A stretch of DNA of 25,269 nt from an uncultured Clostridia bacterium. GTDB taxonomy: Bacteria > Bacillota > Clostridia > TANB77 > CAG-508. Shown here in pieces: positions 1 to 6,683 of this stretch (its first letter is position 1; each line of letters begins with the position of its first letter). The notes beneath the pieces were generated by a model. That model saw nothing but the letters and a program-made list of their open reading frames with translations, was not told the origin of the DNA and ran no database searches. The DNA is taken from contig CAKPKI010000010.1 in NCBI GenBank assembly GCA_934167135.1, forward strand, positions 1 to 25,269, read 5' to 3'. Made by a program: the position numbers and the translations under genes.

Positions 1-606
1 GTTGTGTATAGTGCATTAGCAGATGTACATGTTTCTGGACATGCTTGCCAAGAAGAACAAAAATTAATATTAGCTTTAGCAAAACCAAAGTATTTTATAC
101 CAGTTCATGGAGAATATAGACAATTAAGAGCACATCAAGAAACAGCAGAATTAATGGGAATAGATAAAGATAATATATTCATGTTAACAAATGGTAGAGT
201 TCTAGAAATGAATGAAGAAGAAGCAAAATTTAATGGTTCAGTACCAAGTGGAAGAGTATTAGTAGACGGATTAGGAGTTGGAGATGTTGGAAACATAGTA
301 TTAAGAGATAGACAACATCTTGCACAAGATGGTTTAATAGTTATTGTGCTAACGATGGATTCTCAAACAGGAGAAGTTGTAGCTGGACCAGATGTAATTT
401 CTAGAGGATTTGTATATGTTAGAGAATCAGAAAACTTAATGGATGATGTAAAAAGTGTTGTAAGACATGAAGTTGCAAAATGTGAAGAACGTGGAGTTCG
501 TGATTGGTCAACTATAAAATCAACTGTTAAAGAAAATTTACGTGACTACTTATTTATTAAAACAAAAAGAAATCCAATGATAATACCAATTATTATGGAA
601 GTATAA
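1..606 (+). CDS. rnj: Ribonuclease J, C-terminal part (5' end outside window)
   Basis: This is the C-terminal ~200 residues of a metallo-beta-lactamase/beta-CASP nuclease. RNase J has 5'-3' exonuclease and endonuclease activity and matures and degrades mRNA and rRNA in the cytoplasm of Firmicutes. The reading frame is open from base 1, so the gene starts upstream. The visible part has the beta-CASP signature DVHVSGHA, then PVHGEYRQLRAH with the metal-site histidine region, and then the C-terminal domain (VDGLGVGDVG, ISRGFVYVRE). It ends with NPMIIPIIMEV, as in full-length family members, so the 3' end is intact. gltX follows 32 bases later without a terminator, so the two are probably co-transcribed. 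Whether this is the J1 or the J2 paralogue cannot be decided from the fragment. Confidence 0.93.
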   Translation, partial: VVYSALADVHVSGHACQEEQKLILALAKPKYFIPVHGEYRQLRAHQETAELMGIDKDNIFMLTNGRVLEMNEEEAKFNGSVPSGRVLVDGLGVGDVGNIVLRDRQHLAQDGLIVIVLTMDSQTGEVVAGPDVISRGFVYVRESENLMDDVKSVVRHEVAKCEERGVRDWSTIKSTVKENLRDYLFIKTKRNPMIIPIIMEV

Positions 607-638
607 AAAGTAAATAGTTGTCACACAAGGAGGAAAAA

Positions 639-2300
639 ATGGATTACAAAGATTTAGCAAATTTAATCTTTCCTGATGTGAAAGAAATATCATATTATGA
701 AGAAAAATACCCAGAAAGAAACTTGCCAGAAGGAGCAATAGTGACAAGATTTGCTCCTAGCCCAACTGGGTTTGTACATATAGGAGGTTTATATCAAGCC
801 TTAGTAGCAAGAACTGTTGCAGAACAAACAGGAGGAGTGTTCTTTTTAAGAGTTGAAGATACAGACCAAAAAAGGGAAGTAGAAAATGGAGTAACAGGAA
901 TAGTAAATTCTTTAAAAGATTTTGATATGGCACCAGATGAAGGAATGATTTCAGACACAGAGGAAATCGGAAATTACGGACCATACAAACAAAGTTTAAG
1001 AAAAGAAATATATCAAGCATATGCTAAATACATGTTAGAACAGGGAAAGGCATATCCATGTTTTTGTACAACAGAAGATGGAGAAGAAATGCGTAAAAAA
1101 CAAGAAACTGCTAAAGTAAGACCCGGATATTATGGGGTTTGGGCCAAATGTAGAAATTTATCTGTTGAAGAAATGGCAGAAAAAATTAAAGCAGGAGAAC
1201 CATATATAATCAGATTTAAATCACCAGGAAGAGAAGACAGAAAAATCAAGCATAAAGATGTTATAAAAGGAAATGTAGATTTCCCAGAGAATGATCAAGA
1301 TATAGTAATAATAAAAGCAGATGGACTTCCAACATATCACTTTGCACATGCTGTTGATGATCACTTAATGCACACAACTCATGTTATTAGAAGTGATGAA
1401 TGGTTATCATCAGTCCCATTGCATTTACAATTATTCCATGAGTTGGGATTTAAAGCTCCTAAATATGCACATATTTCACCAATTATGAAAAACGATAATG
1501 GTGGAAAACGTAAATTGAGCAAGAGAAAAGATCCAGAAGCAGCTGTTTCATATTATAAAGAACAAGGTGTTCCAACAGATGCTGTAAAAGAATATTTATT
1601 AAATATTGCAAACTCTACATTCGAAAATTGGAGAAGAGCAAATCCAGACAAAAAGATGGAAGAATTTGATTTCCAATTAAATAAAATGAGTGTAAGTGGA
1701 GCATTATTTGATATGGTAAAATTATTAGATATTGGCAAAACAGTAATATCTAAAATGACAGCAGAAGATGTATATGAAAAAGCTTTAGAATGGGCAAAAG
1801 AATATGATAATGAGCTTGCAGAATTATTAGAAGATAAAGAATATGCTTTGAAAATTTTCGGTATTGAAAGAGGAAACAAAAAGCCTAGAAAAGATATTGC
1901 AAAATGGTCAGATGTAAAAGAAAACATTGAATATATGTATGATTCTGAATTTTATGCAAAAGAACAATCATATCCATATCAACAAGCAATTTCAGATAAA
2001 GAAGATATCTCTAAAATATTAGATTTATATATTGAAAAATACTATGACGAAAATGATGATAAACAAACATGGTTTGATAAGATAAAAGAAGTTGCTGGAG
2101 AAATGGGATATGCTAAAGAAGTAAAAGAATTTAAAGCAAATCCAGGTATGTATAAAGCACATGTAGGAGATGTTAGTACTGTATTAAGAGTTGCATTAAC
2201 TTCTAGAACTAATACACCTGATATGTATGAAATTATGCAAGTGTTTGAAAAAGCTAGAATTGCTAAACGTTTTGAAGTTGCTAAGAAAAATTTAAAATAG
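639..2300 (+). CDS. gltX: Glutamyl-tRNA synthetase, long clostridial type
   Basis: This class Ib aminoacyl-tRNA synthetase charges tRNA-Glu with glutamate in the cytoplasm. The 553-residue product carries the Rossmann signature RFAPSPTGFVHIGG (HIGG at residues 47-50) and KLSKRKDP (about residues 292-299), the equivalent of the KMSKS loop. There is an N-terminal extension of about 36 residues before the catalytic core, which I recall from the ~550-residue GluRS form of Clostridia, against about 485 residues in the classical form. The start is ATG at 639, seven bases after AAGGAGG at 628-634; an in-frame TTG at 618 lies upstream of that ribosome binding site and is rejected. It sits between the RNase J gene and a DUF951 gene and is probably transcribed with them. 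Confidence 0.95.
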   Translation: MDYKDLANLIFPDVKEISYYEEKYPERNLPEGAIVTRFAPSPTGFVHIGGLYQALVARTVAEQTGGVFFLRVEDTDQKREVENGVTGIVNSLKDFDMAPDEGMISDTEEIGNYGPYKQSLRKEIYQAYAKYMLEQGKAYPCFCTTEDGEEMRKKQETAKVRPGYYGVWAKCRNLSVEEMAEKIKAGEPYIIRFKSPGREDRKIKHKDVIKGNVDFPENDQDIVIIKADGLPTYHFAHAVDDHLMHTTHVIRSDEWLSSVPLHLQLFHELGFKAPKYAHISPIMKNDNGGKRKLSKRKDPEAAVSYYKEQGVPTDAVKEYLLNIANSTFENWRRANPDKKMEEFDFQLNKMSVSGALFDMVKLLDIGKTVISKMTAEDVYEKALEWAKEYDNELAELLEDKEYALKIFGIERGNKKPRKDIAKWSDVKENIEYMYDSEFYAKEQSYPYQQAISDKEDISKILDLYIEKYYDENDDKQTWFDKIKEVAGEMGYAKEVKEFKANPGMYKAHVGDVSTVLRVALTSRTNTPDMYEIMQVFEKARIAKRFEVAKKNLK

Positions 2301-2319
2301 TAGAACAGAACTTAATGAC

Positions 2320-2335
2320 ATAAGCGAAAGCTTAT
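2320..2335 (+). other. Small GNRA-loop hairpin between gltX and DUF951 gene
   Basis: ATAAGC-GAAA-GCTTAT forms a 6-bp stem closed by a GAAA tetraloop in the 73-base gap between gltX and the next gene. No T-run follows, so it is unlikely to be a terminator. It may be an mRNA processing or stabilising element. Function is not known. Confidence 0.3.
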
Positions 2336-2373
2336 AAAGAAATAAATGCCTAAATGAAAAGGAGGAATTCAAT

Positions 2374-2559
2374 ATGGATTACAACATTGGAGATATAGTT
2401 AGAACTAAAAAGCCACATCCATGTGGAAGTAAACTATGGGAGATAACCAGAGTGGGTGTTGATTTTAAACTAAAATGCCAAGGGTGTGGGCATATTGTAG
2501 TTCTTGAAAGACCTAAAGCATTAAAGGCAATAACAAAAATAGAGAAAAAAGCAGAATAG
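2374..2559 (+). CDS. DUF951 family protein (YyzM-like)
   Basis: A 61-residue protein that matches what I know of the DUF951 family: N-terminal YNIGDIVRTKKPHPCGS, then W.ITRVG.D.KLKC.GCGH and a short basic tail. The Cys residues in PHPCGS and KCQGCGH could form a small metal-binding or nucleic-acid-binding fold, but the molecular function of the family is not established. The start ATG follows AAAGGAGGAATTCAAT, a strong ribosome binding site. The gene is the last of the + strand run that begins with RNase J and gltX, and it ends just before a strong hairpin terminator. In other Firmicutes this gene sits near replication/translation genes. Confidence 0.85.
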   Translation: MDYNIGDIVRTKKPHPCGSKLWEITRVGVDFKLKCQGCGHIVVLERPKALKAITKIEKKAE

Positions 2560-2560
2560 T

Positions 2561-2596
2561 AAAAAATGGTGGTATATTATACCACCATTTTTTATT
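2561..2596. terminator. Bidirectional intrinsic terminator
   Basis: An inverted repeat AATGGTGGTAT-ATT-ATACCACCATT (2565-2575/2579-2589) is extended by flanking A4/T4 to a 15-bp stem with a 3-base loop. T-rich sequence follows on both strands. It lies between two convergent transcription units (DUF951 gene on +, engB on -) and should end both. Confidence 0.9.
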
Positions 2597-2612
2597 ACTA
2601 GTATATATAAAT

Positions 2613-3194
2613 TTAAATATATTTTTCTATTATATTCCAAACCTCGTCACTATAAACTTTTCGTTCAGAAGAAAATGGAAGAGTTGTAATATCTCCGATA
2701 GGATTAAGTTGTTTTTGAATATTTTTAGAAGCATCATCTACTTTGGTTTTAGCAATTTTATCAGCTTTATTAGTTAAAATCATACAAGGTAGTCCACTTC
2801 TTATAACATAGTCATACATTAAAAAATCATTAGAAGTAGGGTCATGTCTAATGTCAACCAAAAAGATAATAAGGCAAATTTCTTGACGATGTTTTAGATA
2901 ATGTTCAATAAATTCCCCAACTTTTAATTGTTCTTGTTTTGACATTTTGCTATATCCATAACCAGGTAAATCAACAAAATAAAATTTATCATCCATATTA
3001 TAAAAATTTAATTGACGGGTTTTTCCTGGCTCACTACTTGTGCGAGCCAGTCTTTTTCTATTAATCATAGTATTAACAAAGCTAGATTTACCAACATTAG
3101 ATTTTCCAACTAATACAACCTCTGGCAATCCATTTTTTGGATACTGATTTTCTCTTACAGCAGAGATTTCAAATTTGGGATTTTTTACTATCAT
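2613..3194 (-). CDS. engB: Ribosome biogenesis GTP-binding protein EngB (YsxC)
   Basis: A 193-residue TRAFAC-class GTPase needed for assembly of the 50S ribosomal subunit. All G motifs are visible: G1 GKSNVGKS (residues 30-37), the switch-I region with SSEPGKTRQ, G3 DLPGYG (75-80), G4 TNKADK (141-146) and G5 SSE (175-177). Length and motif spacing are normal for the EngB/YsxC family. The start ATG is preceded by GAGAGGAAAATATT. It lies 24 bases downstream of serS on the same strand, so serS-engB form a two-gene unit that ends at the terminator at 2561-2596. Nothing about the gene looks unusual. Confidence 0.95.
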   Translation of the reverse strand: MIVKNPKFEISAVRENQYPKNGLPEVVLVGKSNVGKSSFVNTMINRKRLARTSSEPGKTRQLNFYNMDDKFYFVDLPGYGYSKMSKQEQLKVGEFIEHYLKHRQEICLIIFLVDIRHDPTSNDFLMYDYVIRSGLPCMILTNKADKIAKTKVDDASKNIQKQLNPIGDITTLPFSSERKVYSDEVWNIIEKYI

Positions 3195-3218
3195 AATATT
3201 TTCCTCTCATTATTATAT

Positions 3219-4508
3219 TTATTTTTTTACAGGTACTAATTTTTCTTTTCCACCCATATAAGGTCTTAAAACTTCTGGTACAGTAATAGTTCCATCTTCA
3301 TTATAATTATTTTCTATAACTGCAATTAAACCTCTAGGAGTAGCAACTACAGTATTGTTTAAAGTGTGAACAAAATAATTTCCTTTTTCACCTTTTGCAC
3401 GAATACCTAAACGTCTTGCTTGTGCATCTCCTAATGTAGAACAACTACAAACTTCAAAATATTTTTTTTGACGAGGACTCCAAGCTTCAATATCACATGA
3501 TTTTACTTTTAAATCAGCCAAATCACCTGAACAACAATCAAGTTGTCTAACAGGAACATTGAAATTTCTAAATAAATCAACACTTAATTTCCACATTTTA
3601 TTGTACCAATTCATAGAATCTTCTGGTTCGCAAAGAACTATCATTTCCTGTTTTTCAAATTGATGTACACGGTATAAACCTCTTTCTTCAAGACCATGAG
3701 AACCAATTTCTTTTCTAAAACAAGGAGAATATGATGTCATTGTTATTGGTAAATCAGATTTTTGAATTATTTGATTTTTGAATTTTCCTATCATTGAGTG
3801 TTCAGAAGTACCAATTAAATATAAGTCTTCTCCTTCAATTTTGTACATCATTGCATCCATTTCTTCAAAGCTCATAACACCAGTAACTACATCAGAACGA
3901 ATCATAAAAGGTGGAATACAATAAGTAAAGCCATTGTCTATCATGTAATCTCTGGCATATGCAAGCATTGCTTCATGTAATCTTGCAATATCACCAATTA
4001 AATAATAAAATCCCATTCCACTTGTTCTTCCAGCACTATCTTTATCTAGTCCATTAAAAGTACTGATTATGTCTGCATGATGTGGAATTTCATATGATGG
4101 AACAGTGGGCTCTCCGAATTTTTCAACTTCTACATTTTCACTATCGTCTTTTCCAATAGGAACACTTGAATCCATAATGTTAGGAATTTTCATCATTCTT
4201 GCTTTTATTTCTTCTGAATATTTTTCCTCAAGTTCCTCATTTTCTTCAAGTGCAGAATTTATTTTTTGAACTTCTTGTCTTAAACTTTCTGCTTCTTCTT
4301 TTTGTCCTGATTTCATTAGTTGGCCAATTTGTTCACTTATTTTTTTTCTATCTGCTCTTAAATTGTCTCCATTTAATTTTGCTTCTCTATTTTTTTTGTC
4401 TAATTCTAAGACTTCATCGACTAAACATATTTTTTGATCTTGAAATTTATTTCTTATATTTTCTTTTACCAATTCTGGATTTTCTCTTATTAATTTTATA
4501 TCAATCAT
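3219..4508 (-). CDS. serS: Seryl-tRNA synthetase with eukaryote/archaea-like motif 3
   Basis: A class IIa aminoacyl-tRNA synthetase of 429 residues that charges tRNA-Ser. The N-terminal ~110 residues are charged and heptad-like, fitting the long antiparallel coiled-coil arm that binds the tRNA variable arm. The catalytic domain has motif 2 FRKEIGSHGLEERGLYRVHQ and the downstream sequence EVLRPYMGG. Unlike the common bacterial enzyme, where I expect HTLNGSGLAVGRT, this protein has HTLNNTVVATPRG followed by AVIENN, closer to eukaryotic enzymes (HMLNATMCATTR). The start is ATG at 4508, after AAAGGGATAG; an upstream in-frame extension to 4574 reads through the promoter region and is rejected. It heads the serS-engB unit. 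Confidence 0.93.
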   Translation of the reverse strand: MIDIKLIRENPELVKENIRNKFQDQKICLVDEVLELDKKNREAKLNGDNLRADRKKISEQIGQLMKSGQKEEAESLRQEVQKINSALEENEELEEKYSEEIKARMMKIPNIMDSSVPIGKDDSENVEVEKFGEPTVPSYEIPHHADIISTFNGLDKDSAGRTSGMGFYYLIGDIARLHEAMLAYARDYMIDNGFTYCIPPFMIRSDVVTGVMSFEEMDAMMYKIEGEDLYLIGTSEHSMIGKFKNQIIQKSDLPITMTSYSPCFRKEIGSHGLEERGLYRVHQFEKQEMIVLCEPEDSMNWYNKMWKLSVDLFRNFNVPVRQLDCCSGDLADLKVKSCDIEAWSPRQKKYFEVCSCSTLGDAQARRLGIRAKGEKGNYFVHTLNNTVVATPRGLIAVIENNYNEDGTITVPEVLRPYMGGKEKLVPVKK

Positions 4509-4545
4509 TTTTCTATCCCTTTCTAAATGTGTAATTAATATAGCA

Positions 4546-4574
4546 ATTATATAACAAAAATAAAGAAATAGCAA
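4546..4574 (-). promoter_or_regulatory. SigA-type promoter of serS-engB
   Basis: On the minus strand, TTGCTA (4569-4574), a 17-base spacer and TATAAT (4546-4551) lie about 37 bases upstream of the serS start codon. Confidence 0.7.
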
Positions 4575-4646
4575 TAAAATTTGAACAATTTGTAAATAAT
4601 AGATTAGAGTAAATTATTGATATAAAAAAGAAGGGAGAATGGTATT

Positions 4647-5489
4647 ATGGAATTATTAATAGAAATTGTACAATTTCTATTTTATTCAGTATTAATTGTT
4701 TTGATTTCGAAATATATATTGGTTAAAACTCTAAGAGATTTAGCAGAGAATTTGAATTTGAAATCGAAAACTGTAGGTGATATAGCTGGAATTGCAACAT
4801 CTGTACCAGAACTTTTAACTATAGGTGCTGCTAGTTTAAATGGACTAGTAGGAGCAAGTATATATAATGTTTTGAGTTCAAATGTAATAAATTTAATTCA
4901 GTATAGTGGAGCAATTTTACTAAATAACAATCAAAAAGAGTTAAGAAATAAAGCTATAAAAATTGATATTATTTTGGTTATTGTAACAATTATTTTACCA
5001 ATACTTTTTAGTGTAATTAAAACAGAATTTCAATTAGGTATGATACCATTTTTAATTATATTATATCTTGGATTTAAAAAGATTAATAATAGTGTTCATA
5101 AGTTGTATTTAGATAATGAAGAAGTAAATGAAGATGAAAATATAAGTGGTAATAATGAGGCAAAAAAAGGTAATAAAATTGGTGTTATAAAAAATATAGT
5201 TGTTTTAATAATAACAGGTATCTTATTATTTGTTATAGGAGATTTATTAGGAAATACTTTAGATATACTTTGTAGAAGATTTAATGTACCAGAATTAGTT
5301 ATAGGAATTGTATTAGGTTTTGTTACAAGTATTCCAGAATTGATTACATTTTTTGAAGCACAAAAACATCATAAAAATGCACAAAATGACATACTTGGCG
5401 TTATAGAAGCAACTAATAATTTGCTAATGTCTAATATGATGAATTTGTTTGTTATACAATCAATAGGAATTTTATTATTTAGTATTTAA
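4647..5489 (+). CDS. CaCA-superfamily (Na+/Ca2+ exchanger-like) membrane protein
   Basis: A 280-residue, strongly hydrophobic protein with two related halves separated by a charged, acidic hydrophilic loop (around residues 150-175). Each half has a stretch resembling the alpha repeats of cation/Ca2+ exchangers. In the first, ATSVPELLT is followed by GASIYNVLSSNVIN; in the second, VTSIPELIT is followed by an EATNNLLMSNMMN segment. In known exchangers the acidic residue of GTSxPE and the Asn/Ser residues of the second part bind the ions; the Pro-Glu pair is kept here but the leading Gly is not. It probably exchanges or transports a cation across the plasma membrane, but the substrate is unknown. 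The ribosome binding site is AAGGGAG and the start ATG. A yaaL-type gene follows on the same strand. Confidence 0.72.
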   Translation: MELLIEIVQFLFYSVLIVLISKYILVKTLRDLAENLNLKSKTVGDIAGIATSVPELLTIGAASLNGLVGASIYNVLSSNVINLIQYSGAILLNNNQKELRNKAIKIDIILVIVTIILPILFSVIKTEFQLGMIPFLIILYLGFKKINNSVHKLYLDNEEVNEDENISGNNEAKKGNKIGVIKNIVVLIITGILLFVIGDLLGNTLDILCRRFNVPELVIGIVLGFVTSIPELITFFEAQKHHKNAQNDILGVIEATNNLLMSNMMNLFVIQSIGILLFSI

Positions 5490-5557
5490 ATGGACAAAAT
5501 ATGGATAATATAGGTAACTGTGCATATAATAATAATATACAAATTGGGAGGAGTATT

Positions 5558-5845
5558 ATGCAAGAAGAATATATTATAAATAAGTTGCTTAGCACGAAAA
5601 GTGATAAAGACTTGGAAATAGAATTAATACAAACTATTATTGATACTAAGAAAATATTAGAAGTTGCTAGATGTAATTTTGAGTATGCTGAAGAAGAGCT
5701 GATAGATTATTACACATATCAAATAAAAGCACATCAAGCTAAATTAGATTATTTAATTAAATTAGCAAAAATTAAAGGAATAGAACTTAGTAGGGTAGAT
5801 GAATTGAAAATGAGATTGTATAATAAAAAGAATATGGCTGGATAA
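5558..5845 (+). CDS. yaaL: DUF2508 family protein (YaaL-like)
   Basis: A 95-residue, helix-rich, charged protein. The segment ILEVARCNFEYAEEELIDYY, followed by QIKAHQAKLDYLIKLAK, matches the DUF2508 pattern (aromatic N-F-x-Y, then E-L-I-D-Y-Y). Its function is unknown; no membrane segment or signal peptide is visible. The start ATG at 5558 follows TTGGGAGGAG; an upstream in-frame ATG at 5501 has no ribosome binding site. In Bacillus the order recR-yaaL-bofA is conserved, and here yaaL is again followed directly by bofA, which supports the assignment, though recR is absent from this window. Confidence 0.8.
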   Translation: MQEEYIINKLLSTKSDKDLEIELIQTIIDTKKILEVARCNFEYAEEELIDYYTYQIKAHQAKLDYLIKLAKIKGIELSRVDELKMRLYNKKNMAG

Positions 5846-5873
5846 AGAATATTTGTCCTATATGAAACATAAT

Positions 5874-5904
5874 AATAGTAGTAGAAATTACTACTATTTA
5901 TTGT
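5874..5904 (+). terminator. Hairpin between yaaL and bofA (weak terminator or attenuator)
   Basis: AATAGTAGTA (5874-5883), a 5-base loop and TACTACTATT (5889-5898) form a 10-bp stem followed by TATTGTT. It is A/T-rich with an imperfect T-run, and lies only 12 bases before the bofA ribosome binding site. It could reduce read-through into bofA. Confidence 0.5.
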
Positions 5905-5916
5905 TGAGGTGATAAT

Positions 5917-6204
5917 GTGAACTTAAATATTCTTATAATTATATCATGTATATGTATGTTGTTTGTAATTGGAAAAATTTTTATAATTCCAATAAAAAAA
6001 ATTATAAAATTGATTTTTAATTCAATACTTGGTGGAATATTAATTTGGATTATTAATTTATTTGGTGGGGCTTTTGGTTTTCATATAGGACTTAATATAT
6101 TTACTTCTATTTGGGTTCGGCATTTTAGGGGTGCCAGGTGCTATTTGTTTGGTTGTAATAAAATTGATATGTACATAAAAAAGAGAGTAAAGCTAAAATT
6201 TTAA
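5917..6204 (+). pseudogene. bofA: bofA homologue with a +1 frameshift near its 3' end
   Basis: BofA is a small membrane protein that, in sporulating Bacillus, holds the pro-sigma-K protease SpoIVFB inactive. The first 67 codons from GTG at 5917 (ribosome binding site GAGGTGAT) encode two hydrophobic helices and the family signature NSILGGILIWIINLFGG, then FGFHIGLNIFTSIWV. In that frame the protein then turns into an unrelated basic tail and stops at 6204. If one base is skipped at about 6118, the frame continues GILGVPGAICLVVIKLICT and stops at 6176-6178. That gives 86 residues, the length and C-terminus expected of BofA. So the gene carries a single-base insertion, or the base is a sequencing/assembly error. 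The in-frame tail has no family resemblance. Confidence 0.8.
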
Positions 6205-6217
6205 CTTTACTCTCTTT
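6180..6217. terminator. Hairpin terminator between bofA and the minus-strand orphan gene
   Basis: AAAGAGAGTAAAG (6180-6192) pairs with CTTTACTCTCTTT (6205-6217). The loop contains a further TAAAA/TTTTA pairing after one mismatch. A-rich sequence on the left gives a T-run for the minus strand; the right side has only a short T-rich stretch. It lies between convergent genes and may serve both. Confidence 0.7.
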
Positions 6218-6251
6218 CTTTGGGACTTTACCTAAAGAAAATGTGATATTA

Positions 6252-6521
6252 CTAAAATTCAATTCTATTGAAATTAATAATATCTTTAATGAACTCACTT
6301 GCCTCTTTTGAAAGAAGCACATCGCAAATTCCATCAGAAGGCATATTTTTTGTAAGAAAATGTTTGAAATCACTTTCATATTTGTACATGGAAGTTCGAA
6401 ACATTTCTGCTTTCACCATAAGATATGCGTTTTGATTATCTAAACGCGTAATCTTAAAGAAATCTCCTTCCCGTTCTACTACTACTGTTGTCTGTTTGTT
6501 TTCAAATACATTCACATTCAT
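6252..6521 (-). CDS. Hypothetical protein, 89 residues
   Basis: A small soluble protein that I do not recognise. It begins MNVNVFENKQTTVVVEREG and ends with a helical, acidic segment (SKEASEFIKDIINF). There is no signal peptide, membrane segment or metal motif. Two ATGs are possible: 6527 lies only 3 bases from AGGAGG, whereas 6521 lies 9 bases from it, so I chose 6521. A well-formed promoter (6554-6582) and the hairpin at 6180-6217 make it a single-gene unit. It sits divergently from the FGE-fold membrane protein, with the two promoters almost back to back. It is likely a real expressed gene; its role is open. Confidence 0.65.
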   Translation of the reverse strand: MNVNVFENKQTTVVVEREGDFFKITRLDNQNAYLMVKAEMFRTSMYKYESDFKHFLTKNMPSDGICDVLLSKEASEFIKDIINFNRIEF

Positions 6522-6553
6522 TCCCATTGTCCTCCTAAAATTGATATACTTAT

Positions 6554-6582
6554 ATTATAACACAAAATTTAACAAAAAGCAA
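6554..6582 (-). promoter_or_regulatory. SigA-type promoter for the 89-residue orphan gene
   Basis: On the minus strand, TTGCTT (6577-6582), a 17-base spacer and consensus TATAAT (6554-6559). The start codon lies about 33 bases downstream. Confidence 0.75.
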
Positions 6583-6599
6583 ATCTTTTTTAAATTTTA

Positions 6600-6628
6600 T
6601 TGCTATAATAATTAAAATAGTGTAAAAT
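6600..6628 (+). promoter_or_regulatory. SigA-type promoter for the FGE-fold membrane protein gene
   Basis: TTGCTA (6600-6605), a 17-base spacer and TAAAAT (6623-6628), giving a leader of about 50 bases before the GTG start at 6684. It is divergent from the promoter at 6554-6582, with only 17 bases between the two -35 boxes. Confidence 0.6.
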
Positions 6629-6683
6629 ATAAAAGAACAAAAGAAAAAACTAGAAAACCAAAGAAGGGAGAAAAAAGTAAAAC

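Noticed and set aside
550..1020. Minus-strand open frames over gltX (550-747 and 757-1020)
   Set aside because: They are Leu/Phe-rich antisense shadows of a clear gltX frame with no ribosome binding site. The same applies to the antisense frames at 1553-1927, 4199-4534, 7055-7291, 7537-7824, 8377-8646, 9718-9993, 10564-10755, 11156-11645, 15265-15558, 15984-16187, 19314-19535, 21791-22012, 23009-23242, 23668-23947 and 24983-25192.
6125..6379. Minus-strand frame overlapping both the bofA end and the 89-residue gene
   Set aside because: It crosses a terminator hairpin, overlaps a better-supported gene in another frame and has no ribosome binding site.
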